Shown: positions 44,565 to 54,749, counted from the first letter of the stretch. The stretch is DNA of 64,000 nucleotides from Bifidobacterium scaligerum (GCF_002802865.1 NZ_PGLQ01000001.1:248001-312000), one strand, 5' to 3'. Translations and numbers: made by a program. Notes: generated from the sequence alone by a model not told the origin.

Positions 44565-46163
44565 TTATCGCACATGCGAACTGAGTTTGAATATTCCCGC
44601 CTTTCGCTCCACTATGCCGCGAAGCTCAAGGCCGCCAAGCAACTCAAGCACTGCGCTGATATCCGGGATATCGTCCGGGGCGAATTGTCGTGCTTCGCGC
44701 AAAAGCGCGTCCGGTGTGACATTGAGATGCTTGTTGCTGCACTTGCGCATCAGTGCCACCATCAACTGATCCATCTCCGGCAGGTCGCGGACTTTAATTT
44801 CAGCTTGCTGTTGCGTCTGGCCGCGAGACGTTTCGCGAAGATCCGGCATACTGCGAGCAGATTCCCGTCGTGTCGGTTCGCGTTGAACTGCATCTCGCTG
44901 ATCTGGTCTGCAGCGATTTGCTTCGGTGCCGGAAGTCGCCATATCAGAAGTCTGCACGGTGGAAGTCCCGTCTGATGGTATCGAGATTGTTTGTCTCATA
45001 GAGGAATCTTCGGTGATGATATTCGCAATCGCATCGTTTCCGACCGAAGATGGCTGCGGCGTATATGGGGGATGTGCTTCATGCCATATCTCTTCGATAT
45101 CGGATAGGGAGCGCAGCATCATGGCTTGATGATCGTCGATGATCTTATTACAGCCGGCATTGTCTGGCAGATTGATGTTGCCGGGCGCGGCATACACTTC
45201 GCGCATGAGTTCGCACGCCCAGCCAGCCGTATTCAGCGCGCCGGAACGGAGTCTTGCCTGTGCCACAACCAGTGTGCTGGACATCGCTGCAATGATGCGG
45301 TTGCGCAACAGAAAACGACGGGCTTCCGGAATGGTGTCCGGACACAATTCGCTGATCAGCGCTCCGTGTTGCTCCTCGATACGTTCGAAAAGAGTGTGGT
45401 TGCGGGCGGGGCCGATATGGTTGAGGCCCCCGGCGAACACGGCGACTGTGGTGCCGGTATGCTGCGATGACTTGCCGAGAGTCGCGTTCAATGCGCCCCA
45501 GTGCGCTGCGGCGTCCGTTCCCATGGCTCCTCCGGACACCACCAGATGCCCTCCGGCGGCAGCACGTCCGGCCACGCTGCCGGCAATGTATCGGCCGTAT
45601 TCGGTTACATCACGTGAGCCGACTATGCCAATCGGTTTCGGGCAACTGACCAAGGCTGCGGGATTGCCTTTGATCCATAGGCATAATGGAGGTGCCCAAT
45701 CTGCCCGGATTGACAGATCATTAAGCTGGGCAGGCCAGCAAGGATGACTGGGGGCGATGAGATGCTGCGTACCGTCCAGCGTAAACCAATCGGCCAATTG
45801 CGTGATGTTATGTGATGGCAGATTCGACATGCGATTATGCCAAGCAGCCACTGTGCGGCGGAATGAGCACATCGCTTCCAAGGAAGCTTTGCGGCCCCAA
45901 CGAACAAGTCCTTGCGCGAACATGCGATCCAACTGCATCAGTGCCGGTTCGCGGGAAGTGTCCGAGCGGTCGGGATGCGACTCTTCCAATATGTGCCATA
46001 ACGCTTCGGCATTAGGGGCACCTTTAAGCGTGGCGAACATACGGACGTCCGAACCGTCCAAACAAAAGGTGAGCGCAGCGCGATGGAGCGCTTCCCGAGA
46101 AGGCGGCGTTACGGTATTGATATGTGCCGACTCCGTAACAGGGTGTTCCGTACAGCTGGTCAT
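44565..46163 (-). CDS. dprA: DprA/Smf DNA-processing protein
   Basis: A 532-residue protein protecting incoming single-stranded DNA and loading RecA in transformation. ATG at 46163 overlaps the comM stop (ATGA). The Rossmann-like core has [52 protein letters not shown] and [28 protein letters not shown] long Ser/Arg/Gln-rich linker (about 380-460) leads to a C-terminal winged helix ending. Longer than typical DprA (280-400). Pairing with comM hints at a retained, perhaps dormant, competence pathway. Confidence 0.92.
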   Translation of the reverse strand: MTSCTEHPVTESAHINTVTPPSREALHRAALTFCLDGSDVRMFATLKGAPNAEALWHILEESHPDRSDTSREPALMQLDRMFAQGLVRWGRKASLEAMCSFRRTVAAWHNRMSNLPSHNITQLADWFTLDGTQHLIAPSHPCWPAQLNDLSIRADWAPPLCLWIKGNPAALVSCPKPIGIVGSRDVTEYGRYIAGSVAGRAAAGGHLVVSGGAMGTDAAAHWGALNATLGKSSQHTGTTVAVFAGGLNHIGPARNHTLFERIEEQHGALISELCPDTIPEARRFLLRNRIIAAMSSTLVVAQARLRSGALNTAGWACELMREVYAAPGNINLPDNAGCNKIIDDHQAMMLRSLSDIEEIWHEAHPPYTPQPSSVGNDAIANIITEDSSMRQTISIPSDGTSTVQTSDMATSGTEANRCRPDQRDAVQREPTRRESARSMPDLRETSRGQTQQQAEIKVRDLPEMDQLMVALMRKCSNKHLNVTPDALLREARQFAPDDIPDISAVLELLGGLELRGIVERKAGIFKLSSHVR

Positions 46164-47692
46164 GTCATCCTCGTTCTCATTTCGATGCCTTGATGGATGT
46201 CTTGCGTGGAGGGGGCGGTGCGGCCGGCTAGGTCGGCGAAGGTCCAGGCGAGCCGCATGGCTCGGTCTGCGCCCCGCAAGGTGATTCGATGCGAGGCAAG
46301 CGCCTGATTGACGAGCTCCATGGCCTTCAGCGATGTATTGGCATGAAGCCAGGTGCCGGACGCTTGGGCGTTGCAAGTCCAGCCTTGTTTGCGGAAACGG
46401 TCTTTGGCGATATTCCGTGCATGCGCAACCCGCTGACGGATTGCGGCGCTGGTTTCTCCGGGCGGCTCGTTGGCCACGGCGATACGCGAGACCGGCGGCA
46501 CTGACAGTTGAATATCGATACGGTCCAGAATGGGGCCGGAGAGGCGTGAAAAATATCTGATGCGGTCCTTCTCCCGGCAGCTGCATCGCTCGCCGGTGCC
46601 GTAATAGTAGCCGCATGGGCAGGGGTTGGCTGCCATGACCAGTTGGAAGGAAGCGGGATAATAGGTACTTCCTTTCGATCTGGACAATGACACGTATCCT
46701 GATTCCAAAGGCTCACGCAAAGTCTGTAGAGACCGTGCGCTGAACTCGGGTGCCTCATCTAGGAACAGGATTCCGCGATGTGCTCTGGTGATGGCTCCGG
46801 GCGTAGCGATTCCGCTTCCTCCGCCAACCAGCGCGGCGGTGGTTGCCGTATGATGTGGGGCCTCGAACGGAGGAAGATCGGTGATGCCGTATTGCGGTAA
46901 GGTGCCGCATAGAGAACGGATGGACGCCACCTCCAGCTGTTCCGATTCGGCAAGCGGACACATGATGCCGGGCAATCGTGCGGCCAACATGGTTTTACCT
47001 GCCCCCGGCGGGCCGGTCATGATGAGGTTGTGGCCTCCGGCGGCAGCGACCTGCAGCGCCCATTTGGCATGATCCTGCCCCAGCACTTCAGCCATGTCAT
47101 TGGCGTCGATGTTTTTGCCGCAGGATGATAGTTCAGGGTTCTCGTCTGACAGTTGCGTATCCGCTATGGTGTAGGAGGCTTGGCCGCCCATCAGCTCTAT
47201 GAGTTCTCCCACATGACGGATGCCGATCACATCCAATCCGTCCAGCATGTTGGATTCCTCAAGATTGCGGTAGGGGATAATCATTTTGTGTATGCCATGT
47301 GATTGTGCGTGCAGCATAATCGGCAACAAACCGTGAATCGGCAGCACGGATCCATCGAGGTTGACTTCTCCGAGCACAATCGTATCTTCCAGACTGTTAT
47401 GCCCTATGCTGCCGGATGCGCATAATACGCTTGCGGCGATGGCCAGATCATGCGAAGACCCCCGTTTCGGCATGGCGGCGGGGCTCATATTCACGGTTAC
47501 GCGGGTTTGAGGCCAGCTGAATCCCGCGGCTTGGCACGCTGACCGCACTCGTTCGCGAGCTTCAGCAAGCGAGGCGTCAGGAAGCCCGATGATGGAGAAA
47601 TACGGCAAACCGTTGCTGACGAAGGCCTGAACCTGAATAACAAAAGCTCTCAATCCGATCAAACCGACGGATAATGCGCTGCCTATTGCCAT
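46160..47692 (-). CDS. comM: ComM/YifB-family ATPase
   Basis: A 510-residue Mg-chelatase-like AAA+ branch-migration helicase for natural transformation. N-terminal ChlI domain (VQAFVSNGLPYFSIIGLPDASLAEA motif, quoted in part: FSIIGLPDASLAEARERVR), Walker A MTGPPGAGKTMLAARLPG, Walker B GILFLDEAPEF, NPCPCGYYYG zinc-like segment, and sensor DRIDIQLSVP. AAAGGAG precedes the ATG. Operon order yraN-comM-dprA is typical of actinobacteria. Confidence 0.95.
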   Translation of the reverse strand: MAIGSALSVGLIGLRAFVIQVQAFVSNGLPYFSIIGLPDASLAEARERVRSACQAAGFSWPQTRVTVNMSPAAMPKRGSSHDLAIAASVLCASGSIGHNSLEDTIVLGEVNLDGSVLPIHGLLPIMLHAQSHGIHKMIIPYRNLEESNMLDGLDVIGIRHVGELIELMGGQASYTIADTQLSDENPELSSCGKNIDANDMAEVLGQDHAKWALQVAAAGGHNLIMTGPPGAGKTMLAARLPGIMCPLAESEQLEVASIRSLCGTLPQYGITDLPPFEAPHHTATTAALVGGGSGIATPGAITRAHRGILFLDEAPEFSARSLQTLREPLESGYVSLSRSKGSTYYPASFQLVMAANPCPCGYYYGTGERCSCREKDRIRYFSRLSGPILDRIDIQLSVPPVSRIAVANEPPGETSAAIRQRVAHARNIAKDRFRKQGWTCNAQASGTWLHANTSLKAMELVNQALASHRITLRGADRAMRLAWTFADLAGRTAPSTQDIHQGIEMRTRMT

Positions 47693-47722
47693 GGCGGACT
47701 CCTTTCGTGAACAATCATGCGG

Positions 47723-48235
47723 TCAGAATGCATCGACGATGTGGTGGATCGTCGGATGCTCCATGCCGAGTGCGATGGTGATCACATCGAATCGAACATG
47801 GTGATGAGATACACGGTTGCGTCGGTCTAGTAGCCATTCGCAAGCGGCTCGGCGTAGGTTGAGCTGTTTGCTGTGCGTGACGGCTTCCTGCGGTGTACCA
47901 TATTGCATGGTGCGCCGGGATTTCACTTCCACGAACACCACCGTGAGTTCCGGGGTGAGCATCACGATATCCAGTTCTCCGTAACGCGTATGCCAGTTGC
48001 GACTCAATACGATCCATCCTTGTGTTTGCAGCCATGCGGCAGCGTATTCCTCGCCAAGAGCGCCGAACTGTTTGGGCGACAGTGAACGATCCTCCAACCG
48101 GTCCGCAAGTTTCTCGATCGATGGGGCTTCCGAAGTGGGCTGCGCAGCAAAAGCCGGTTGGCAAAAATCCCGACCAACAGGTGTATGAACGGTTTCCTGT
48201 GCTTGGCGCATCTTCGTCGATGTAGCAGTACTCAT
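47723..48235 (-). CDS. yraN: YraN-family endonuclease-like protein
   Basis: A 170-residue UPF0102 protein. The Holliday-junction-resolvase-like core is LGEEYAAAWLQTQGW, then RYGELDIVMLTPELTVVFVEVKSRR with the E-D-ExK nuclease motif (quoted across two pieces). N-terminal 45 residues are longer than usual and probably disordered. It heads the yraN-comM-dprA order, 30 bases before comM. Confidence 0.92.
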   Translation of the reverse strand: MSTATSTKMRQAQETVHTPVGRDFCQPAFAAQPTSEAPSIEKLADRLEDRSLSPKQFGALGEEYAAAWLQTQGWIVLSRNWHTRYGELDIVMLTPELTVVFVEVKSRRTMQYGTPQEAVTHSKQLNLRRAACEWLLDRRNRVSHHHVRFDVITIALGMEHPTIHHIVDAF

Positions 48236-48475
48236 GGCTCAACTGTGCGATACGACACGTGTGTCGCACAAGCGGAATCGACCAATGTGGATCCAGTGAC
48301 GTAGTTCGGAGTGTTGTGGATGGTGTGTGGATGGAATGCCGGTTATCCACCGATTGTTAAGACGGTATGCATTGTTGTAATCCTATGGATGACAACACCG
48401 GTTATACCGTCGTTTGCGCTGATGCTACGGTATCGGTTAGAAGGGGTGGCATCGAAGCTGCAAGGGGCGAGCATC

Positions 48476-49219
48476 ATGGACGGTCGAGAGCGAGTATCCG
48501 ATCAAACGGCAGGCAGTAGGGTGACATACAATCCTGATAGGCGACCGGATAGCCTACAGGCTTGGCAGCCGATACGTCCCATCGTCACCATCGGACTCGT
48601 GGATAATGATGCTTTCTCGCTCGCCTTCCTTGAACGCTCCATCAGCGAACTTATGCCTGAGGCCCGCATCATCTGGAAAACCACATCAGGCAGGGATGCG
48701 GTCGCCCGTTGCCTCGATGCACGTCAAAGCCCCAATGTGCTTCTGACCGACATGTCGATGGACGAACTCTCCGGACTCGTGGTGTGCAAGACCATTCGCA
48801 TCAAAACCGCACGCGTCAAGATTCTGGCGGTCACCTCATTCTCACTCGCCGTATATTCAGGCAAAGCCGCCGCAGCCGGAGCGCAAGGCATCGTGCCCAA
48901 ATCGGTGGAGACGCCCATCATCGAAGCGATTCGCACCGTCGCCGCCGGCGGCACATGGGGCGAAGGCTTCGAGACCGCAGCCCAAGCGCACACCCGATTG
49001 AGTAGCCACCGCATGCCGCGACAATTCCTGCTTTCCGACCGTGAAGCCGAAGCCATGAACCTGTGTTCCAGAGGGTTATCCACCGAACAGATCGCCGCTG
49101 AAATGCAGGTCAATGCCTCCACCGCCAAAACCTATCTCACCCGTGCCATCCATAAGCTCGGCGTCACCTCTCGCGGTGCGGCCGTAGCCTTGTGGACTGG
49201 CGCATCAGAGGGGGAGTGA
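48476..49219 (+). CDS. LuxR/NarL-type response regulator, module B
   Basis: A 247-residue regulator. ATG at 48476 (MDGRERVSD) after AAGGGG is preferred over upstream in-frame starts. Receiver: IVTIGLVDNDAF acidic pocket, phospho-Asp in NVLLTDMSMDE, T/S in LAVTSFS, K in IVPKSVETP. LuxR HTH: LSDREAEAMNLCSRGLSTEQ and AEMQVNASTAKTYLTRAIHKLGV (cited in pieces). It overlaps the kinase start by 1 base (TGATG). Probably drives the downstream lipoprotein/ABC genes. Confidence 0.9.
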   Translation: MDGRERVSDQTAGSRVTYNPDRRPDSLQAWQPIRPIVTIGLVDNDAFSLAFLERSISELMPEARIIWKTTSGRDAVARCLDARQSPNVLLTDMSMDELSGLVVCKTIRIKTARVKILAVTSFSLAVYSGKAAAAGAQGIVPKSVETPIIEAIRTVAAGGTWGEGFETAAQAHTRLSSHRMPRQFLLSDREAEAMNLCSRGLSTEQIAAEMQVNASTAKTYLTRAIHKLGVTSRGAAVALWTGASEGE

Positions 49220-50556
49220 TGAACGGCAAGCCCACCGCGAATGCGACCCACTGGATTCGGATGCACTGGTTCCGCATCGCCATTGCGGCCTTCACGCTCA
49301 TCGCCACCTTGGTGGAATGGTCGGTGATACCGCCTATCTATCCGTTGAATTTCCTGTTTTCAGGACTATCGGTTATCGCCATCGTGCTCTCGCCATTCAT
49401 TCCCAGAATCTCCGGATGGCTGATTATCGTCACTGTGGTGGCCAGACTGTTCGTACTCGACCTATCCGGTCCGAACCCGCTCTGGGCGGCATATCTGGCG
49501 CTCGCGATTATCGGCTATGACAGCGCAATCCCCGTGGCGATGGCCGCGTTGCTTACAGTCACGATGGCCGAATGCGTGCCGGTGGCCTTGAACACCTTCA
49601 ATGCACTTTCCGCCACATGGATCGGCATGGTCAACTACATCGGCATGTTCACACTCGCCACGATGGCGGGCATGTCATTCCGGTGGCGCAAACAGCGCGA
49701 CGAGATTCGTGAACAGGCATTGGTTTTGGAGCGCAAACAATGGCAGCTGGACACTTTGCAACGCAACACGCGGTTGGCCTCACGCATCCACGATTCCGCC
49801 AGCGGCGGGCTCTCGTACATCGCATTGACTGCGCAACGGCAATTGCGGCGCATCGGTGAAGATGAGGCGCATCACGCCGAACGTCAGGATTGGCAGTTCG
49901 TTAACGATCAGGCATTGTCGGTACTTGATGAAATCCATCACGTTATCGATCTGCTGGAACAGCGGCAATCACCTGACCCATCGCAGTTGGATGATTTCGA
50001 TGATTCCAAGACTCAGAAATCCTCCGCAAATCCATTGGTGAAGCGTACCGAGAGTCCTGTGCCGGAACCCTCATCCTCCAGCAGCACAGCATCCCGTCAA
50101 TGGAACACATTGCAATCGGCAATGCAGAAAGCGACAGCCAAACTCACACATCTGGGATTCACGGGGACCATCGAAACACGCGGCAGTCTGTCGGACGATT
50201 GCTCAGACGAAGTAGTCACAGAAACCGCCAATCTCATAGGCGAGATTACCGCCAACATCACCCGCCACATGAGCCCAGACTCCGGTGAATATTGCTGCGT
50301 GATCACTTTGAGCAAAGCTGCCATCGAAATCATGGAAACCAATCCGATGGCCATGCCAAGCAATGATGCACAGAACAATGGCATCAGTCCGGCAGGCACA
50401 CTCAAGCCGCACGGCAGCGGACTCGCCATGCATCGGCGCATGATTCGCAGCCTTGGCGGAGAACTCAATACCACTACCGAAGACGGTGATTGGATACTCT
50501 ATGCCCGCATCCCCGCACATCCCGGTTCGTCAGAGCTTGAGAGGCGTGCAGCATGA
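49219..50556 (+). CDS. HisKA_3-type sensor kinase, module B
   Basis: A 445-residue NarX/DesK-like kinase; start at 49219 follows GAGGGGGAG. Five to six N-terminal helices (about 15-140) act as a membrane sensor without a big extracellular loop. Phospho-His about 191 in SRIHDSASGGLSYI, then HIHHVIDLLEQ-like helix, a Ser/Pro linker (about 255-300), and an ATPase domain with N-box ITANITRHMS and G-box HGSGLAMHRRMIRSLGG. The 4-base overlap with the next gene links sensing with the envelope proteins. Confidence 0.9.
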   Translation: MNGKPTANATHWIRMHWFRIAIAAFTLIATLVEWSVIPPIYPLNFLFSGLSVIAIVLSPFIPRISGWLIIVTVVARLFVLDLSGPNPLWAAYLALAIIGYDSAIPVAMAALLTVTMAECVPVALNTFNALSATWIGMVNYIGMFTLATMAGMSFRWRKQRDEIREQALVLERKQWQLDTLQRNTRLASRIHDSASGGLSYIALTAQRQLRRIGEDEAHHAERQDWQFVNDQALSVLDEIHHVIDLLEQRQSPDPSQLDDFDDSKTQKSSANPLVKRTESPVPEPSSSSSTASRQWNTLQSAMQKATAKLTHLGFTGTIETRGSLSDDCSDEVVTETANLIGEITANITRHMSPDSGEYCCVITLSKAAIEIMETNPMAMPSNDAQNNGISPAGTLKPHGSGLAMHRRMIRSLGGELNTTTEDGDWILYARIPAHPGSSELERRAA

Positions 50557-51137
50557 CCAGGATTCTCGGCAGCAACCAATCAAATGAACAACGCCATCAT
50601 CATGCATGGCATGGCATCGCTTTGAGTTTCAGTCATTGGCACCGGCGAAACCTGATGGTTGCCATCATCCTTGCCATAGGCATCATTATCGCCGTACTGC
50701 TGGCATCGCTGCTCCCACAGCCGTGGAGCGACGTGGTAACCAACGCGGGCAACGATTCCAGCCGCACAATGTCCACCACCAGCGAACATCCCGGATTTAC
50801 CGGTTCGCACAAATACGAGGCGTTGACCGCCTGGAACAACCTACGCACCGAACTCGGACGCAGCATACTCGAAGATGGTGTGGTAACGCCAGCCGAGCTT
50901 GCCAAAGTACGCAAGGCTTATAACGAATGCCTGTCCGTCTATGGGCTACAGGCTAAAACAATCATAGATGGCAGCGGTGAAGCTATCGGCGAGAGTGTCG
51001 TATCGATTCGCGGATCGATGAATAGCCAACAACAATCGGATGTCATCGACCAATGCAGGACCGAATCCGATTACCAGTGGTTGGAGCCATTGGCCAATGT
51101 TCAATCCACCGAACAGTCGACAAAGGAGGCGCAATGA
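50553..51137 (+). CDS. Membrane-anchored Cys-motif protein B1
   Basis: A 194-residue protein anchored by one helix (about 34-55, VAIILAIGIIIAVLLASLL) and not by a lipobox. After FTGSHKYEAL comes motif 1 of the family: LGRSILEDGVVTPAELAKVRKAYNECLSVYGL (cited in parts: ILEDGVVTPAEL, NECLSVYGL). The later motif 2 is absent and the protein ends early after VIDQCRTESDY, so it is a shortened member. Overlaps the kinase and the next gene by 4 bases on each side. Confidence 0.65.
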   Translation: MTRILGSNQSNEQRHHHAWHGIALSFSHWHRRNLMVAIILAIGIIIAVLLASLLPQPWSDVVTNAGNDSSRTMSTTSEHPGFTGSHKYEALTAWNNLRTELGRSILEDGVVTPAELAKVRKAYNECLSVYGLQAKTIIDGSGEAIGESVVSIRGSMNSQQQSDVIDQCRTESDYQWLEPLANVQSTEQSTKEAQ

Positions 51138-51808
51138 GCCAGCACTACCGTCAATCTCGATTCACGAAAACCATAATTGCCGCCATCGCCGCAAGCTGCA
51201 TCCTATGCTCGGCATCAGCCTGTACCGACCCGCTGTACGGCGATAACACTGCGCAAATCCAGTCGCAAACCAGCGAGGGCATCAACCTCAATACCCATTA
51301 TTCGGCGGAATTGCGTGAGGCCCGCGAGCAGCTGAGCCAGAACGGCAATGATTTCGCGGCCAGCATCCTGAAGGATGGCATCATCGCGGACAGTGAATTG
51401 GCCGAGCTGAACAATCGCGTCGTGCAGTGTTTGAGTGATCTCGGCTATAGCAAGGATTCCATCAGCATGGGGGAGTTGGGCGAGATGAGCATCCATCCGC
51501 CGAAGGGAGCACAGCAAGAGGAATCGGCATCATGGGGCGCTTCCATGAATCAGGACATTCAGGCCTGCACCGAACGCAATGGGGCGAACGCCATATGGCA
51601 GCTGGCCAGCGCCGCGCAATTGAATCCGAACAACGATGGCAAGGATGCGAGGCAGACCATCATCGATTGCTATATCAAGCAGGGGATAGTCGGCGCATCA
51701 TATTCGATCGACGATTATGAGCGAGACAGCAGAAACGGCACTGGTCCGTTCGATGAGACACAACGTGCGGATGCAGGATTCCAGCAGAAACTTGAGGCGT
51801 GCGAGTAA
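51134..51808 (+). CDS. Cys-motif lipoprotein B2
   Basis: A 224-residue predicted lipoprotein. ATG at 51134 with AAGGAGG overlaps the B1 stop. Signal with lipobox-like SASAC (Cys about 32). Motif 1: FAASILKDGIIADSELAEL then VVQCLSDLGYS. Motif 2: LASAAQLNPNN then DCYIKQGIVGASYSIDDY. It ends LEACE, matching the terminal Cys of its relatives. Function unknown; likely extracytoplasmic partner of the adaptor/ABC complex. Confidence 0.65.
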   Translation: MSQHYRQSRFTKTIIAAIAASCILCSASACTDPLYGDNTAQIQSQTSEGINLNTHYSAELREAREQLSQNGNDFAASILKDGIIADSELAELNNRVVQCLSDLGYSKDSISMGELGEMSIHPPKGAQQEESASWGASMNQDIQACTERNGANAIWQLASAAQLNPNNDGKDARQTIIDCYIKQGIVGASYSIDDYERDSRNGTGPFDETQRADAGFQQKLEACE

Positions 51809-51844
51809 GTCATGCGGGGAGTGATTGACACATTGGCGTAGAAA

Positions 51845-51870
51845 AGCCTCCCCCCACGCTAGGAGAGGCT
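51845..51870. terminator. Bidirectional terminator between B2 and B3
   Basis: AAAAGCCTCC and GGAGAGGCTAAAAG pair around CCCACGCTA. A U-run follows the stem on the minus strand (GGAGGCTTTTC). It lies between convergent genes. Confidence 0.7.
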
Positions 51871-51898
51871 AAAAGAAATGCGTCTGCTTCCTCGCAAT

Positions 51899-52576
51899 CT
51901 ACTTGCGCGGATCGTCATTGCATTGGATCCAACTCTCGGAATTCTGTTCGCTGTAGTACCTGCCACCGGGGTTGGTGAACTGTTGACTGAACTGGAGGTA
52001 CTCCTCGCCATCCGCATCGACTATCGGAATATCTTCTGCGGTGAATTCCGAACCAACCGCGCCCTTGCGTTTCAGGCACTCTGCCACGTCCTGCCGTATC
52101 TCCTCAGGGGTGCGGTTGCGCAGCTCGCCATCCGGATCCTGAACCAACGCGTTGTAGAGAGGCGTGATGAAAAACTGGCCTGATTGCTTGGAACAGACGA
52201 TGTCCTGCTCATGGAACCGCTGCTGTTCGGCGTCACTCATATTGCCTGTTGGCATTTGAGCGGAGCCATCCGGGTTCACATAGTCATACACGAATCCGGC
52301 ATCCGCCATGCAGGACTGGTACCGGTTCGCCACTTCCGTGGCCTCCGCTTCGGTGATCTGCTCATCACGCAGTACATCCTGTGCGAAGGTGCTGTCGCTT
52401 TCGTGGGCTTGATCGTAACTCCGGCGGAAATCCTCAGCCCAAGGGCCCGAAAACGTGGGCTCGACTTGCGGTTGCTCGGCAGTGCCTAAGGATGGCCCGC
52501 TGCATGCAGCAGCTGAGCACATCATGACGGCTGCTAGTGCCGTGACAATCATATGTTGTGCCAGTACTCGCTTCAT
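51899..52576 (-). CDS. Cys-motif lipoprotein B3 (opposite strand)
   Basis: A 225-residue lipoprotein; start at 52576 follows GAGGAG. Lipobox SAAAC (Cys about 25). Motif 1: FAQDVLRDEQITEAEATEV then YQSCMADAGF. Motif 2: LYNALVQDPDG then CLKRKGAVGSEFTAEDI. Motif 3 at the end: SWIQCNDDPRK. The only family member on the minus strand; it interrupts an otherwise rightward cluster and may be separately regulated. Confidence 0.65.
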   Translation of the reverse strand: MKRVLAQHMIVTALAAVMMCSAAACSGPSLGTAEQPQVEPTFSGPWAEDFRRSYDQAHESDSTFAQDVLRDEQITEAEATEVANRYQSCMADAGFVYDYVNPDGSAQMPTGNMSDAEQQRFHEQDIVCSKQSGQFFITPLYNALVQDPDGELRNRTPEEIRQDVAECLKRKGAVGSEFTAEDIPIVDADGEEYLQFSQQFTNPGGRYYSEQNSESWIQCNDDPRK

Positions 52577-52784
52577 GGGATCTCCTCTCCGTTCGTTGCG
52601 TATGCCTTTGGCACGGTTTGCCGGCCAAGAGTCATCGAATAATCCGGGCATCATTGCCTGCCGATGATTCCAAGGTATGTTCGGCGCTCCGTTTGCGCAC
52701 TGCTGCCTGTAATCTCCGCGACTACATCGGTCTGATGATTTCCGAGGAATCGCACCTATGCTGAATTGAGACAGGGAGGTCGTC

Positions 52785-53525
52785 ATGGTTGGTTGGGAAA
52801 CAAGCAGAGGCCATATACAACACGATGCTCGATACGCACTTGCAGTGCTGATATCCGCATCCTTGATTGCGGCGTGCGCAGCCTGTGGTTCGCCGTCAGG
52901 TGCCGAATCAAACGACAATGCCGCGCGACCCACTGCAGCTACCTGCAAAGCTCCGGATTTCACCGGCTCCTACGCCAACGAATTCAAGAGCGCCTACGAG
53001 CAATCCAAAACCGACTTGGCCAAACGAATCTTATCGGATTGCCGAATCACCGATGCGGAGCTCAATGAGATGTTGGACGCTCAAAACGCATGTCTGGCAC
53101 TATACGGATTGGTTGTCACGAAAGGCCAGCTCGCCCGTTTGCGGGAGAGTGCTTTGACGGACGACGAGATGAACCAGAAGAACACGGAATGCGCCGGAAA
53201 GACCGACCTGTGGACCGTCGAAGCACTATATGACGAAATGCAGGGCAATCCAAGCAACCTCGACACCGAGGCACTTCACAAGTCGGCGTATCAATGTCTC
53301 AAACAACGTGACCTGCTACCCAAGCCGTTGAGTGAACAGGAGTATCTGGCGATGGAAATCAGCAGTGCGGACGGCGAGGCGCAGATAGAGGAGAAAACCC
53401 GCACATGGAACGAGTTCTACAGCATGTATATGGAATACGACGAAGACGGCAGCAGGAACCCCAATTACAACGCCGATAAGGCACAGCAGTTCTGGCAATG
53501 CCAGCAGGACCCGTTGCACCAATAG
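52785..53525 (+). CDS. Cys-motif lipoprotein B4
   Basis: A 246-residue lipoprotein; ATG follows AGGGAGG. Lipobox LIAAC (Cys about 31). Motif 1: LAKRILSDCRITDAELNEM then NACLALYGL. Motif 2: LYDEMQGNPSNLDTEA then CLKQRDLLPKPLSEQEYL, closest to the module A lipoprotein. Motif 3: FWQCQQDPLHQ. It is 35 bases upstream of the adaptor gene, so it corresponds in position to the single lipoprotein of module A. Confidence 0.7.
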   Translation: MVGWETSRGHIQHDARYALAVLISASLIAACAACGSPSGAESNDNAARPTAATCKAPDFTGSYANEFKSAYEQSKTDLAKRILSDCRITDAELNEMLDAQNACLALYGLVVTKGQLARLRESALTDDEMNQKNTECAGKTDLWTVEALYDEMQGNPSNLDTEALHKSAYQCLKQRDLLPKPLSEQEYLAMEISSADGEAQIEEKTRTWNEFYSMYMEYDEDGSRNPNYNADKAQQFWQCQQDPLHQ

Positions 53526-53560
53526 CGGTACCCCAAGCGAAGACGAAGGGAGCAAGTGCC

Positions 53561-54748
53561 ATGACTCAGGGAAGCAAGGTGGTGGCCAAGACTAGGGCAT
53601 CCCGTAAAGAACGCAGGGCCTCACGCAACGGCGTGGCGATTTCCATCGTGATACTGCTGGCGCTGGTGATGCTTGCCATGGGCGTGAGCGCAGGGTTCCT
53701 TTTGACCCGCTCCAAAATCCCACCCTCGCTGGTCTCCAGTGTTGAAGCCAGTACGGTGAAAGTGGCGGCAACCCAGTTCGACGACTCGCGTTCGGTTGCT
53801 CTGAACGTGAGCTTAGGGGAATCCTCGGTAGTCGCCTCGCCGACCGCCGGCACAGTCACCGGTATTGCCGTGGGTGCCGGCTCTTCAATAGCTTCCGGGC
53901 AGGTGGTATTCAATGTCGATGCCACACCGGTTATGGCGTTGCATACCGATGTGCCGCTGTATCGGGAACTCAACAGCGGTATGCGAGGCTCGGACGCCGC
54001 CGGTCTTAATGCCGCGTTGCGCAGGCTGGGCTACAACGCGCCGGACTCAGAGTTGATGACGTGGGACACCATCACCGCCTACAATGCACTCGCGCAATCC
54101 GTAGGCGCACGACAATTGAGCCGCGAGAACGGCTGGGCCATCGACCCCGGTTGGTTCGTATGGTTGCCCGCCGACTCGGTGACCGTCAAACAGACCTCCA
54201 TCGCCGTTGGCCGACAAGTCGCGGCCGGGCAGGACTTGTTCACCACGGCCGCCATCCCGCTCAAAGCCACATTGCCGGCTGCCGCCGCTGATTTGGTGGC
54301 AGGGGAGCGCGTGATCACCATCGGCGACCAGACATTCGACGTGCCGTCCGATGCCACGGAACTTACGGATGCGGCGATGCTGGCTGCAATCAATAATTCC
54401 GTGGCATTCCGCATGGCTTCGCTCGGTTCGGATCCGTCAGGCTCAATGGCTGCCGGCGGCGCTTCGAATGCGAGTGCTGCGGGTGCCTCCGCCGGCGGAA
54501 CCCTAAACGTCTCCTATGACTGGAAACTGAAGCAGCCGTTGACCGCGCTCAGTGTGCCGCCGTCCGCCGTATATGATGCGGCTTCCGGCTCGGGTTGCGT
54601 CAGCGTCGACGCGAAGCCAGTGCAGGTGTCGATCATCGCCTCACAGCTGGGCAAGACGATGGTCAGCGTCGGCGGCGACCAGACATTCGACCATGTGGAT
54701 GTGACCCCGCAGATCAACGAACACTGCACAGCCCAAGGCGGTGCGTGA
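53561..54748 (+). CDS. Adaptor-like protein with peptidoglycan-binding-like domain, module B
   Basis: A 395-residue protein; ATG at 53561 follows GAAGGGAG. A basic N-terminus and one helix (VAISIVILLALVMLAMGVSAG) precede a beta-rich HlyD-like part (SPTAGTVTGIAVGAGSSIASG, in parts) and LHTDVPLYRELNSGMRGSD-AGLNAALRRLGYN, the degenerate PG_binding_1 unit. A Gly/Ala/Ser insert lies at about 300-330. Paralogue of 13751-14848. Couples the ABC pair to the wall or to lipoproteins (inferred). Confidence 0.75.
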   Translation: MTQGSKVVAKTRASRKERRASRNGVAISIVILLALVMLAMGVSAGFLLTRSKIPPSLVSSVEASTVKVAATQFDDSRSVALNVSLGESSVVASPTAGTVTGIAVGAGSSIASGQVVFNVDATPVMALHTDVPLYRELNSGMRGSDAAGLNAALRRLGYNAPDSELMTWDTITAYNALAQSVGARQLSRENGWAIDPGWFVWLPADSVTVKQTSIAVGRQVAAGQDLFTTAAIPLKATLPAAAADLVAGERVITIGDQTFDVPSDATELTDAAMLAAINNSVAFRMASLGSDPSGSMAAGGASNASAAGASAGGTLNVSYDWKLKQPLTALSVPPSAVYDAASGSGCVSVDAKPVQVSIIASQLGKTMVSVGGDQTFDHVDVTPQINEHCTAQGGA

Positions 54749-54749
54749 C

